From the NCBI RefSeq assembly GCF_002077135.1, contig NZ_LDOS01000001.1:136219-200218 (forward strand): a DNA stretch of 64,000 nt, in the 5' to 3' direction. This stretch comes from Metallibacterium scheffleri (GTDB taxonomy: Bacteria; Pseudomonadota; Gammaproteobacteria; Xanthomonadales; Rhodanobacteraceae). Each line of letters begins with the position of its first letter. Positions within the stretch are counted from its first letter, which is position 1. Below the pieces are notes generated by a model that was not told the DNA's origin, made no database searches, and saw only the letters and a program-made list of their open reading frames with translations. Positions 46,322 through 54,203 of the stretch are shown piece by piece. The position numbers were made by a program, and so were the translations under genes.

Positions 46322-46580
46322 GTTAACTCTCTCCTCATGTGCTCGTCTGGTTGGACTATCCACAACACCTTCATCGAGCGTGATTGGCAAGATACGCTAT
46401 ACCCACAACCCGAGCTGTACGGGGACTGTTCCGCTACTACTGCGCTTTTATACACAGCACACCGGCTTTTGTAGCATTATAGCCATTAACTATGTTCTGA
46501 ACGTTTACAGCCGGAATTCCAGGATAACTGGAACTCATTTGCACCTCGTTCGGATTATAGTGGGAAATCAGCATGCATGC

Positions 46581-46811
46581 TCATTTCGGTTTCCATCGCA
46601 TAATGAAAATTATACACAAAACGTACCCAATGATAGTCACAAGTACAACATTCAGGTCTAACACATTGCATCCGTAATTATAATCTCCGGACACACAGCG
46701 GATATTAAAATTGGCATTAGAAAGTTGAAGGTAAAGCACCGATCCAAAAACCAGCGTCGCAACTGCCATAACGATAATTTTAATCAGCTTCCAAATCATG
46801 ACGAGTATCAT
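46581..46811 (-). CDS. Small two-helix membrane protein
   Basis: 76 residues with two membrane helices (LIKIIVMAVATLVFGSVLYL and VVLVTIIGYVLCIIFIM) around a short loop with two cysteines (RCVSGDYNYGCN). The start at 46811 overlaps the previous gene by 4 bp (ATGA), so it is coupled to it. No family recognized. GC-poor. Its position right after a putative immunity gene hints at a role in the RHS cassette. Confidence 0.6.
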   Translation of the reverse strand: MILVMIWKLIKIIVMAVATLVFGSVLYLQLSNANFNIRCVSGDYNYGCNVLDLNVVLVTIIGYVLCIIFIMRWKPK

Positions 46812-47353
46812 TGCCCTGGACGTGGAACAACTATAATAGATTTCTTCGATGGCATGAAGAACTCAATCAAGATCAGGCCAAGAATTCTACGCTTTTGACT
46901 GAAAGATGTTGCATATTTGAATGCCTTTAAATACAAAGCCAGCGGTCTTTCGCGCTTTAGTGTTTTGATTCGGTCGCTCTTGGCTATGCTTGCTGCAAGA
47001 AGCAAATTTCGATCATAACGAGAATCCTTGAGACTCATAAATAGTGAGTTTAGTCTGGTATTATCCGCATAATCGGAAGTTTCGAGTAGCATAAGTGTCT
47101 CCCTAAAGACGCCTATCTCGTAGGCTCTAGAGCTTGAATCGTATATCTCGTTTAGCTCTTTTTGCAGCTGCGCAGCCCGCTTTAAATCTTTGTAATCTTC
47201 TACATGCCAATAGATTTCCGCAAGATAACTCTTTGCTTTCACGCTCCCAAGCTTGACGAGTGGTTCCAGCAGCTCTATAGCACGCGGGTATTCATGCTGC
47301 TCAAATTTTTCAATAGCAGACTGAAGATTATCAGCTTGGCTAGGCGTAGTCAT
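46808..47353 (-). CDS. TPR/Sel1-like helical protein, candidate immunity protein
   Basis: 181 residues. SAIEKFEQHEYPRAIELLEP followed by LVKLGSVKAKSYLAEIYWH is a tetratricopeptide/Sel1-like helix pair; the rest is helical and charged. Start ATG 47353 overlaps the RHS stop by 4 bp (ATGA), so it is translated together with it. Genes coupled directly to the 3' end of an RHS gene are often immunity proteins against its C-terminal toxin. That role is inferred from position; no known immunity family was recognized. AT-rich compared with the RHS gene. Confidence 0.6.
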   Translation of the reverse strand: MTTPSQADNLQSAIEKFEQHEYPRAIELLEPLVKLGSVKAKSYLAEIYWHVEDYKDLKRAAQLQKELNEIYDSSSRAYEIGVFRETLMLLETSDYADNTRLNSLFMSLKDSRYDRNLLLAASIAKSDRIKTLKRERPLALYLKAFKYATSFSQKRRILGLILIEFFMPSKKSIIVVPRPGQ

Positions 47354-48816
47354 TTTGGGCCAAACCATAAAGGTGTGGTCACTACATCGTACTGAACAAT
47401 CAAGCCCAGTGCGTTAGCTTGATCTTGTGCAGCTATAAGGCTCGCCAAGTCGCCACCGCCTTCTCCAGTATATAAGGCAGCGGCGAGCAGAGCCGCTCGG
47501 CCGCTTGCTGCTGAATATGACGCAATCGCTACTGGCGCGTATGCAGCTGCAGCTGCATCTAACCCAATGCCATATGCCGCGCCCGCAGCAGCACCGCTGT
47601 GATAGAAAGCGCTGCATTCATTCGCACCGTCAATACCGAGAATCTGGCGCGTCGCTGCAAGATCACCGTAGCCAAATGTTAACGCTGACACTAACGAATC
47701 ACCGAATCCTGCCGTGAAGTCCACAAACCCTTGCGGCAGCAATGGCAATGCGAATGTCCCATATGGATCGATCCCGTTGATCGGATCCTGCAAAACATAC
47801 CCATAAAAATTTTCGCCGCCGCCTCCAAATCCGAGCGGATCCTCGCTGATGAATCGCCCCATCGCTGGCGCGTAGTAGCGCGCCCGGTAGTAGTACAGGC
47901 CATCACCGTCGTTCTCGCGCCCGGTGTACTGGTACGGGTTGTCGAAACCGCTCATGCTGGCAGTGGTGGCGCCATATGGGTCATAGCTGTACTGCTCCAC
48001 GATCGCCCCCGCGTTGTTGGTCAGAGCCATGGTGCTGTTCAGCGCATCGCTCAGGAAATCCGTGCGTCCGCTGAGATCAGTGCGCGCAAAGCGCTCATCG
48101 ACCGCCAGTCCGGTCAGGATCGACGTCGCCGTGCTGCCATGCGTCTCCTGCACCGCGTTCAAGCCATCGTAAAGGTAACTCGCCGCGTTGCCGTTGAAGT
48201 CCGTATCGACGCGCCGACCCAGGGGATCGTAGCTGAAGCTGGCAATCGTCGTGCCGCCCTGCTTGACCGCGGCGAGTTGGTTGCGCGCGTTCCACGCATA
48301 GGTGTCGGTGCCGTTGCCAGTCAGGTTGCCATCTGCATCGTACGTATATGTCTGCCCGTTCCAACTGGTCAGGCGGTCATTGAGGTCGACCGTCGCTGGC
48401 GTCGTTGTGGCGGGTGGCAGCACATTGGAAGCCAGGCTGCCGCTTTCGCCGCTGCGCTGGCCGGCCGTGTTGTAGGTGTAAGCGATGTTCCCCAGCACGC
48501 TGCCGTTGGCGTCGGCATAGTTCAGGCCGGTGAGGTCACTGGCCGCATCGTAGCCGTAGGTCGTGGTCACGCCATTGGGCAGCGTCAGCTCGATGCGGCG
48601 GTTGGCAGCGTCATAGCTGAAGCCGACTTCCTCGCTGCCTTGTGTGATGTTGGTCAAGCGGTTGGCTGCGTCATAGGTATAACTGACGGTCGCTTGCGAT
48701 CCCGCAGTCATGGTAATGCGACGCCCAGCCGCGTCATAGGCATAACCGCCGACAGCTGATGCTGGAAGTTGCGGCAACAATAATGTTTCAAATATCATCT
48801 TTGTTGTCTTGAGCAT
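47350..48816 (-). CDS. RHS-repeat protein, orphan core and C-terminal tip
   Basis: 488 residues, much shorter than full RHS proteins (over 1000). YD repeats fill about residues 20-270 (YAYDAAGRRITM, YTYDAANRLTNI, FSYDAANRRIEL, YTYDADGNLTGN, FSYDPLGRRVDT), then the RHS-associated core YYYRARYYAPAMGRFISEDP and LGFGGGGENFYGYVLQDPIN ending in GIDPYG, which marks the toxin junction. The C-terminal 130 residues begin TFALPLLPQGFVDFTAGFGD; no toxin family was recognized. The start at 48816 is the first sensible Met and only 12 bp from a divergent gene, so it is probably a displaced 3' fragment rather than a full gene. Normally RHS proteins are exported by type VI secretion; none is encoded here. Confidence 0.85.
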   Translation of the reverse strand: MLKTTKMIFETLLLPQLPASAVGGYAYDAAGRRITMTAGSQATVSYTYDAANRLTNITQGSEEVGFSYDAANRRIELTLPNGVTTTYGYDAASDLTGLNYADANGSVLGNIAYTYNTAGQRSGESGSLASNVLPPATTTPATVDLNDRLTSWNGQTYTYDADGNLTGNGTDTYAWNARNQLAAVKQGGTTIASFSYDPLGRRVDTDFNGNAASYLYDGLNAVQETHGSTATSILTGLAVDERFARTDLSGRTDFLSDALNSTMALTNNAGAIVEQYSYDPYGATTASMSGFDNPYQYTGRENDGDGLYYYRARYYAPAMGRFISEDPLGFGGGGENFYGYVLQDPINGIDPYGTFALPLLPQGFVDFTAGFGDSLVSALTFGYGDLAATRQILGIDGANECSAFYHSGAAAGAAYGIGLDAAAAAYAPVAIASYSAASGRAALLAAALYTGEGGGDLASLIAAQDQANALGLIVQYDVVTTPLWFGPK

Positions 48817-48828
48817 TAGAGTTGATGC

Positions 48829-49101
48829 GTGATCACCGCACCGCAACTACGCGCCGCGCGTGCGCTACTCGGCCTTGACCAGCGTCAGTTGGCCGAGCTG
48901 TGCGGTTTGTCGGTGCCCACCATCCAGCGCATGGAAGCCAGCGATGGCACCGTGCGCGGCACCGTGGATTCGCTGATGAAGCTGATCGATGCGCTGGAGC
49001 GCGGCGGCATCGAGTTGATCGGCGAGGGCCAGATCAGCAGCGGCGGACGCGGCGTGCGCCTGAAATCGCCGGCAGCGCCATCGGAACCGGGCCTGCCATG
49101 A
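48829..49101 (+). CDS. Xre-type helix-turn-helix regulator, first gene of the Ehr operon
   Basis: 90-residue DNA-binding protein. HTH at about residues 7-38: RAARALLGLDQRQLAELCGL and SVPTIQRMEASDGTVRG, then a helix (SLMKLIDALERGGIELI) and a strand GEGQISSGGRGVRLK. Start GTG 48829; an in-frame ATG is not available nearby. Its stop overlaps the hyfB-like start by 4 bp (ATGA), so regulator and complex are made from one transcript, which suggests feedback control of the operon. An unrelated RHS gene is divergent 12 bp away. Confidence 0.8.
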   Translation: MITAPQLRAARALLGLDQRQLAELCGLSVPTIQRMEASDGTVRGTVDSLMKLIDALERGGIELIGEGQISSGGRGVRLKSPAAPSEPGLP

Positions 49102-51089
49102 TGCTCGACGCACTCGTGCTGCCACTGGCCGGCGTCGCCGTGCTGGCGGCGCTGGCTTCGGCGGCGGTCAGTCTGGCCGCGTCACGCTGGCCGCGGGTGC
49201 TGTCGTGGCTGAGTTTTCCGCTGCTCGGCGTGTGTGCGCTGGCGGCGCTCGCGTCCGGCATCGATGCGCTGTGGTTCGGCGGCGCGCATCAGGCCGTGCT
49301 GCCGCTGGGCCTGCCGTGGCTGCCGTGGGAAGTCAATGTAGACCCCCTGACCGGTGTGTTTCTGCTGATCCTCGGCGCGGTCCTGCTGGCGGTAGCGGTT
49401 TATGGCCCCGGTTACGCGCGCGAGTTCCGCAACGGGCGCGATTCTCTGGCCGCGCTGGGCGTGTTCACCGCGCTGTTCGTGCTCGGCATGCTCGGCGTGC
49501 TGCTGGCGGCGGATGCCTTCCTGTTCATGGTGGCCTGGGAGCTGATGTCGCTGGCCTCGTATTTCCTGGTGGCGTTCCAGCACGAGCAGGCCGAGCACCG
49601 CCATGCCGCGTTTTTGTATCTGCTGATGGCACACGTGGCCGGGCTGGCGATCCTGCTGGCCTTTGGCGTGCTGGCCGCGGCCAGCGGCAGTTTTTCCTTC
49701 GCGGTGATGCGCAGCATGCATCCCGATGCGTTCTGGGCCGCGGTGGCTTTCGCGCTGGCGTTGCTGGGTTTTGGCACCAAGGCCGGTCTGGCGCCACTGC
49801 ACGTGTGGCTGCCCGAGGCGCATCCGGCCGCGCCCTCGCACATTTCCGCGCTGATGTCGGCGGTGATGCTGAAGGTGGCGCTGTACGGCTTCCTGCGCGT
49901 GGTGTTCGATCTGCTCGGCCCGCCGCAGTGGGGATTCGGCGTGACCTTGGTGCTGGTCGGCGGCGCCACCGCGGTGATGGGCGTGCTGTTCGCATTGCAG
50001 CAGACCGATCTGAAGCGCCTGCTGGCGTATTCATCCATCGAGAACCTCGGCATCATCTTTCTGGCGCTGGGGCTGGCGCAGATCTTCCAGGTCGCCAGAC
50101 ATCCGGCGCTGGCCGCGCTGGCGCTGGTGGCCGCGCTGTACCAGGCGCTCAATCACGCGCTGCTCAAGGGTTTGCTGTTTCTCGGCGCTGGCGCGGTGCT
50201 GCACGGTGCGCACGAACGCAGCCTCGAGCACCTCGGCGGCTTGCTGCGGCGCATGCCGCGCACCGGCTGGTTTTTCCTGATCGGCTGCCTGGGCATGGCG
50301 GCGGTACCGCCGTTGAACGGTTTCGTCTCCGAGTGGCTGACGTTCCAGGCGGCGTTGCAGGCGTGGCAATTGCACGACAGCCTGCTGCGCATCCTGGTGC
50401 CGCTGGCGGCGGCGGCGCTGGCATTGACCGCGGCGCTGGGTGCCGCCGTGTTCGTGCGCGCCTTCGGCACGGCCTTTCTCGGCCGCGCCCGTTCGCGTCA
50501 GGCACGGCACGCGCACGAGGTCGGCCGCGGCATGCTGGCCGGACAGGCGCTGCTGGTCCTGGGCATCGCCATCGCCGCGCTGCTGCCGGGCCCGGTACTG
50601 GGCCTGCTGGCACGTGCCGCGACGCAGTTGACCGGCGCCGCGGTCAGCGGCGACGGCTGGCTGTGGCTGACGCCGATCAGCCCGAGCGTGGCCAGTTACG
50701 CGCCCCTGCCGATCCTTGCGGTCCTGCTGGTCGTCGGCGCACTGGGCGTGGCGCTGCTGCGCCCGCGGCGGCGCGCGGCGATACGCCGCGCCGTGCCATG
50801 GGATTGCGGCTTCGCGCCGCCGACACCGCGCATGCAATACAGCGCGGCGGGCTTTGCACAGCCGCAGCGCCGCGTGTTCGCGCCGCTGTATGCGTTGCAC
50901 GAGCAAGTCACGCCGGGGCGTTACGAACAGGCCGTCGGTGATCGCGCCTGGCGCCAGCTGTACCTGCCGCTGGGCACGCTGACCGATCGCGTCGCCGACC
51001 TCGCCCGGCGCATGCAGGCCGGGCACGTGCGGCGTTATCTGGCCTGGTCACTCATTACTCTGCTGGTGTTGTTGTGGATCGTGTCCTGA
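49098..51089 (+). CDS. Ehr complex proton/ion-translocating subunit, HyfB/NuoL-like
   Basis: 663-residue integral membrane protein with about 16 helices. The antiporter-like core has MVAWELMSLASYFLVAF, the TM with KAGLAPLHVWLPEAHPAAPS and ISALMSAVMLKVALYGFLRV, and the DLKRLLAYSSIENLGIIFL motif; the Glu of MVAWE and Lys of TKAG and LK are the usual proton-path residues. The C-terminal part WDCGFAPPTPRMQYSAAGFAQP matches HyfB rather than NuoL. Overlaps the HTH gene by 4 bp and the next gene by 16 bp. It would couple redox chemistry to proton (or sodium) movement. Confidence 0.9.
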   Translation: MMLDALVLPLAGVAVLAALASAAVSLAASRWPRVLSWLSFPLLGVCALAALASGIDALWFGGAHQAVLPLGLPWLPWEVNVDPLTGVFLLILGAVLLAVAVYGPGYAREFRNGRDSLAALGVFTALFVLGMLGVLLAADAFLFMVAWELMSLASYFLVAFQHEQAEHRHAAFLYLLMAHVAGLAILLAFGVLAAASGSFSFAVMRSMHPDAFWAAVAFALALLGFGTKAGLAPLHVWLPEAHPAAPSHISALMSAVMLKVALYGFLRVVFDLLGPPQWGFGVTLVLVGGATAVMGVLFALQQTDLKRLLAYSSIENLGIIFLALGLAQIFQVARHPALAALALVAALYQALNHALLKGLLFLGAGAVLHGAHERSLEHLGGLLRRMPRTGWFFLIGCLGMAAVPPLNGFVSEWLTFQAALQAWQLHDSLLRILVPLAAAALALTAALGAAVFVRAFGTAFLGRARSRQARHAHEVGRGMLAGQALLVLGIAIAALLPGPVLGLLARAATQLTGAAVSGDGWLWLTPISPSVASYAPLPILAVLLVVGALGVALLRPRRRAAIRRAVPWDCGFAPPTPRMQYSAAGFAQPQRRVFAPLYALHEQVTPGRYEQAVGDRAWRQLYLPLGTLTDRVADLARRMQAGHVRRYLAWSLITLLVLLWIVS

Positions 51090-52030
51090 CCTTGACTGCC
51101 GCGCTGTTGCAGCCGCTGCTGCTGCTGGCGGCGGCGCCGCTGCTGGTGGCGTGGATACGCCGCGTCAAGGCGCGCCTGCAGAATCGCCGCGGCGCGCCCC
51201 TGCTGACCCCGTATCGCGAACTGCGCAAGCTGCTGGGCAAGGAAGCCGTGGTGGCGCGCACGGCCTCGCCGCTGTTTCGCATCGCGCCGTACGTGGTGTT
51301 CGCCGCCACCTTGCTGGCGGCGGCGGCGCTGCCGGTGCTGAGCACGCTGCTGCCGGGCGCGCGCGTCGCCGATGCGATCGCGCTGATCGGCCTGCTGGGC
51401 CTGGCGCGCATCATGCTGACGCTGGCCGGGCTGGATGCCGGCACGCCGTTCGGCGGCATGGGCGCCTCGCGCGAGATGCTGGTGACGACCTTCGCCGAAC
51501 CCGCGCTGCTGCTGGTGGTGTTCACCCTGGCGATGACCACGCACACCACCAACCTGGCCAGCATGGCCGCCAGCACGCTGGCCGGCGACAGCGTGCTGCG
51601 GCCTTCGTACATGTTCGCGCTGGCGGCGCTGCTGCTGGTGGGCGTGGCCGAATGCGGGCGCATTCCGGTGGACAACCCCAGCACGCATCTGGAACTGACC
51701 ATGATCCACGAGGGCATGCTGCTGGAATACAGCGGCCGCCATCTGGCGCTGATGGAGTGGGCGGCGCAGCTCAAGCTGGCGCTGTTCGCGGTGCTGACCG
51801 TGGACCTGTTCCTGCCATGGGGGCTGGCGACGCGCCTGACCCCGCTGACCCTGCTGGGCGCGCTCGCCGCGCTGGCGCTGAAGCTCGCGGCGCTGGGCGC
51901 GCTGCTCGCGGTCAGCGAAACAGTGCTGGCCAAGATGCGCCTGTTCCGCGTGCCGGGCTTCCTGGCCATGGCGTTCCTGCTGGCATTGCTGGGACTGTTC
52001 GCGCACGTGATTCTGGAATCGGCGCTGTGA
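51074..52030 (+). CDS. Ehr complex membrane subunit, HyfC/NuoH-like
   Basis: 318-residue membrane protein with about eight helices, homologous to HyfC/HycD and NuoH. Signature parts: TPYRELRKLLGKEAVV at the cytosolic side, the acidic loop VAECGRIPVDNPSTHLELTM followed by IHEGMLLEYSGRHLALM, then EWAAQLKLALF. These glutamates and aspartates line the quinone-pocket or E-channel region in complex I. Start GTG 51074, overlapping the previous stop by 16 bp; overlaps the next gene by 4 bp. It links the peripheral redox subunits to the membrane arm. Confidence 0.92.
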   Translation: MDRVLTLTAALLQPLLLLAAAPLLVAWIRRVKARLQNRRGAPLLTPYRELRKLLGKEAVVARTASPLFRIAPYVVFAATLLAAAALPVLSTLLPGARVADAIALIGLLGLARIMLTLAGLDAGTPFGGMGASREMLVTTFAEPALLLVVFTLAMTTHTTNLASMAASTLAGDSVLRPSYMFALAALLLVGVAECGRIPVDNPSTHLELTMIHEGMLLEYSGRHLALMEWAAQLKLALFAVLTVDLFLPWGLATRLTPLTLLGALAALALKLAALGALLAVSETVLAKMRLFRVPGFLAMAFLLALLGLFAHVILESAL

Positions 52031-52731
52031 GTCTCGCGGCGCTGCCGCTGCTGGATCAGGCCGTGCTGGTGCTGGCGGCGATGGCCTTGTTCAGCGCCTT
52101 CGCGCTGCTGGCGCAATCGCGGCTGCTGTCGGCGATCCACGTGTTCGCCTGGCAGGGCGCGCTGGTCGCCGCGGTCGCGGCACTGACCGGCGCCGCCAGC
52201 GGCGATGTGAATCTGTACATCTCGGCGGCGATCACCTTCGTGCTCAAGGTGCTGCTGATTCCATGGATGCTGCACCGCCTGGTGCGACGCCTGGCGCTGG
52301 AACGCCAGGCCGACCCGCTGCCCTACCCCGCGCTGACCTTGCTGGCGGGCGCGGCGATCGTGGTGTTCGCCGACTGGGTGGCCGCGCCGGTGGCGCAATT
52401 CGAGCACTCGGCCACGCGCAACGTCATCGCCATCAGTCTGGCCATCGTGCTGCTGGGCATGCTGACCATGGTGGTGCGCCGGCAGGCGCTGGCGCAGGTG
52501 CTGGGCTTCATGGCCATCGAGAACGGCCTGTTCCTGGCCGCGGTGGCCAGCACCCATGGCATGCCGCTGGTGGTGGAGCTGGGCGTGGCCTTCGACGTGC
52601 TGGTGGCGATGGTGCTGTTCGGCGTGTTCTTTCTGCAGATCAAGGACAGCATCGACACCCTGGATATCGACCGCCTCAGCCAGCTCGCCTCCAGTGTCGA
52701 GCAGGACGACGACACGGAGTCGCCACGATGA
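52027..52731 (+). CDS. Ehr complex membrane subunit, HyfE/NuoK-like
   Basis: 234-residue membrane protein with six or more helices. NuoK-like signs: ISAAITFVLKVLLIPWMLHR, then AISLAIVLLGMLTMVVRRQA and GFMAIENGLFLAAVASTHGM, including the buried Glu of IENGLF and VELGVAFDVLVAMVL. Start GTG 52027 (GTGA overlap with the previous stop); overlaps the next gene by 4 bp. The C-terminal tail is acidic (SSVEQDDDTESPR) and cytosolic. Confidence 0.88.
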   Translation: MSLAALPLLDQAVLVLAAMALFSAFALLAQSRLLSAIHVFAWQGALVAAVAALTGAASGDVNLYISAAITFVLKVLLIPWMLHRLVRRLALERQADPLPYPALTLLAGAAIVVFADWVAAPVAQFEHSATRNVIAISLAIVLLGMLTMVVRRQALAQVLGFMAIENGLFLAAVASTHGMPLVVELGVAFDVLVAMVLFGVFFLQIKDSIDTLDIDRLSQLASSVEQDDDTESPR

Positions 52732-54203
52732 TCTGGCTGCTGCTGACCGTGTTCACCCCGCTGGCCGGCGCGCTGCTGCTGCCCTTGCTGCCGCGCGTGA
52801 GCGTGGCCGGCTGGCTCAACCTCGCGCTGTGCGCGCTCAGTCTGGTCGGCGCGCTGGGGCTGGCGATCGAGGTGTTGCTGCACGGCAGCCTGGCGGGAGA
52901 CTCGTTTCGCGTCGATGCCTTCAATGTCTATCTGGCGGTGCTGACCGCGTTCGTCGGCCTGACCACGGCGATCTTCTCGCGCCCGTACATGTACTACGTG
53001 CACAGCGAGGAAAAGCGCGTCAGCCGCAACGGCATGCGCCTGTACCACAGCATGTATCAGGGCTTTTTGTTCACCATGCTGCTGGCGCTGACCACCGACA
53101 ACCTCGGCATCCTGTGGGTGGCGGTCGAGGGCGCCACGCTGACCACGGTGCTGCTGGTGTCGCTGTACCGCACGCCCGCGGCGATCGAGGCGGCGTGGAA
53201 GTATTTCATCCTCTGCGGCGTCGGCATCGCGCAGGCGCTGTTTGGCACTGTGGCACTGTATTTCGCCGCGCAGCACGCGCTGCCCCCAGGCGCCAATGGC
53301 TTGAGCTGGAGCACGCTGTACGCCATCGCACCGCATCTGGAGCCGCGCGTGATGGTGGTGGCCTTCGTGTTCCTGCTGGTGGGCTATGGCACCAAGGTGG
53401 GCCTGGTGCCGCTGCACAGTTGGCTGCCGGACGCGCATTCGGAAGGCCCCACGCCGATGTCGGCGGTGCTGTCCGGCCTGCTGCTGAACGTGGCGCTGTA
53501 CGCGGTGGTGCGCATGAAGATGCTCACCGACGCCGCGCTGCTGCACAGCGACTCGCCGCAGTTGGCCGGGCATCTGCTGATGGGCTTCGGTCTGCTGACG
53601 TTTCTGGTCGGCGCGATTTCGTTGCACAGGCGCCGCGACATCAAGCGACTCTTCAGCTATTCGTCGATCGAACACATGGGCCTGATGACCTTCGGCTTCG
53701 GCGTGGGCGGCCCGCTGGCCACGTTCGCCGCGCTGCTGCACATGCTGGTGCACTCGCTGACCAAGAGCTCGATCTTCATCAGCGTCGGCCACGCCACGCA
53801 CATCGCCCGCACCCAGCGCATCGAGCGTATCCGTGGCTTGATCCGCACGCAGCCGGCGGTGGGCTGGAGCCTGTTGCTGGGCGTGGTCGCCATCGCCGGC
53901 TTTCCGCCCTTCGGCATCTTCACCAGCGAGTTCCTGCTGCTGGTGGCGACGATGCAGGCGTGGCCGTGGCTGACGCCGCTGCTGGTGCTGGGCCTGCTGG
54001 TGGCCCTTGCCGGCCTGTTCCGCGCGGTGCAACCGATGGTGTTCGGCGCCGCGCCGGTGGGCCAGTACCCGGTGCGCGCCAACATGCTGCCGGTGATCCT
54101 GCAACTGGCCATGGTGCTGATCCTCGGCATCGCCATTCCGGGCGTGCTGGCGCACTGGCTGGATCAGGCCACGCAATTGATCTCGGGCAGGCCGCTGCTG
54201 TGA
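52728..54203 (+). CDS. Ehr complex proton/ion-translocating subunit, HyfF/NuoN-like
   Basis: 491-residue antiporter-like membrane subunit with about 13-14 helices, the second ion-pump module of the complex. Core motifs: LWVAVEGATLTTVLLVSLYR with the conserved Glu, LLVGYGTKVGLVPLHSWLPD and AHSEGPTPMSAVLSGLLLNV with the channel Lys, and IKRLFSYSSIEHMGLMTFGF. Start ATG 52728 overlaps the previous stop by 4 bp; its stop overlaps the next start (GTGA). Fits HyfF or the Mycobacterium HycQ type. Confidence 0.9.
   Translation: MIWLLLTVFTPLAGALLLPLLPRVSVAGWLNLALCALSLVGALGLAIEVLLHGSLAGDSFRVDAFNVYLAVLTAFVGLTTAIFSRPYMYYVHSEEKRVSRNGMRLYHSMYQGFLFTMLLALTTDNLGILWVAVEGATLTTVLLVSLYRTPAAIEAAWKYFILCGVGIAQALFGTVALYFAAQHALPPGANGLSWSTLYAIAPHLEPRVMVVAFVFLLVGYGTKVGLVPLHSWLPDAHSEGPTPMSAVLSGLLLNVALYAVVRMKMLTDAALLHSDSPQLAGHLLMGFGLLTFLVGAISLHRRRDIKRLFSYSSIEHMGLMTFGFGVGGPLATFAALLHMLVHSLTKSSIFISVGHATHIARTQRIERIRGLIRTQPAVGWSLLLGVVAIAGFPPFGIFTSEFLLLVATMQAWPWLTPLLVLGLLVALAGLFRAVQPMVFGAAPVGQYPVRANMLPVILQLAMVLILGIAIPGVLAHWLDQATQLISGRPLL

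Noticed and set aside
49098-51089. HyfB-like subunit as DabB of an inorganic-carbon pump
   Set aside because: DabB is paired with a DUF2309 DabA protein; here the neighbours are HyfC/E/F/G/I-like subunits.
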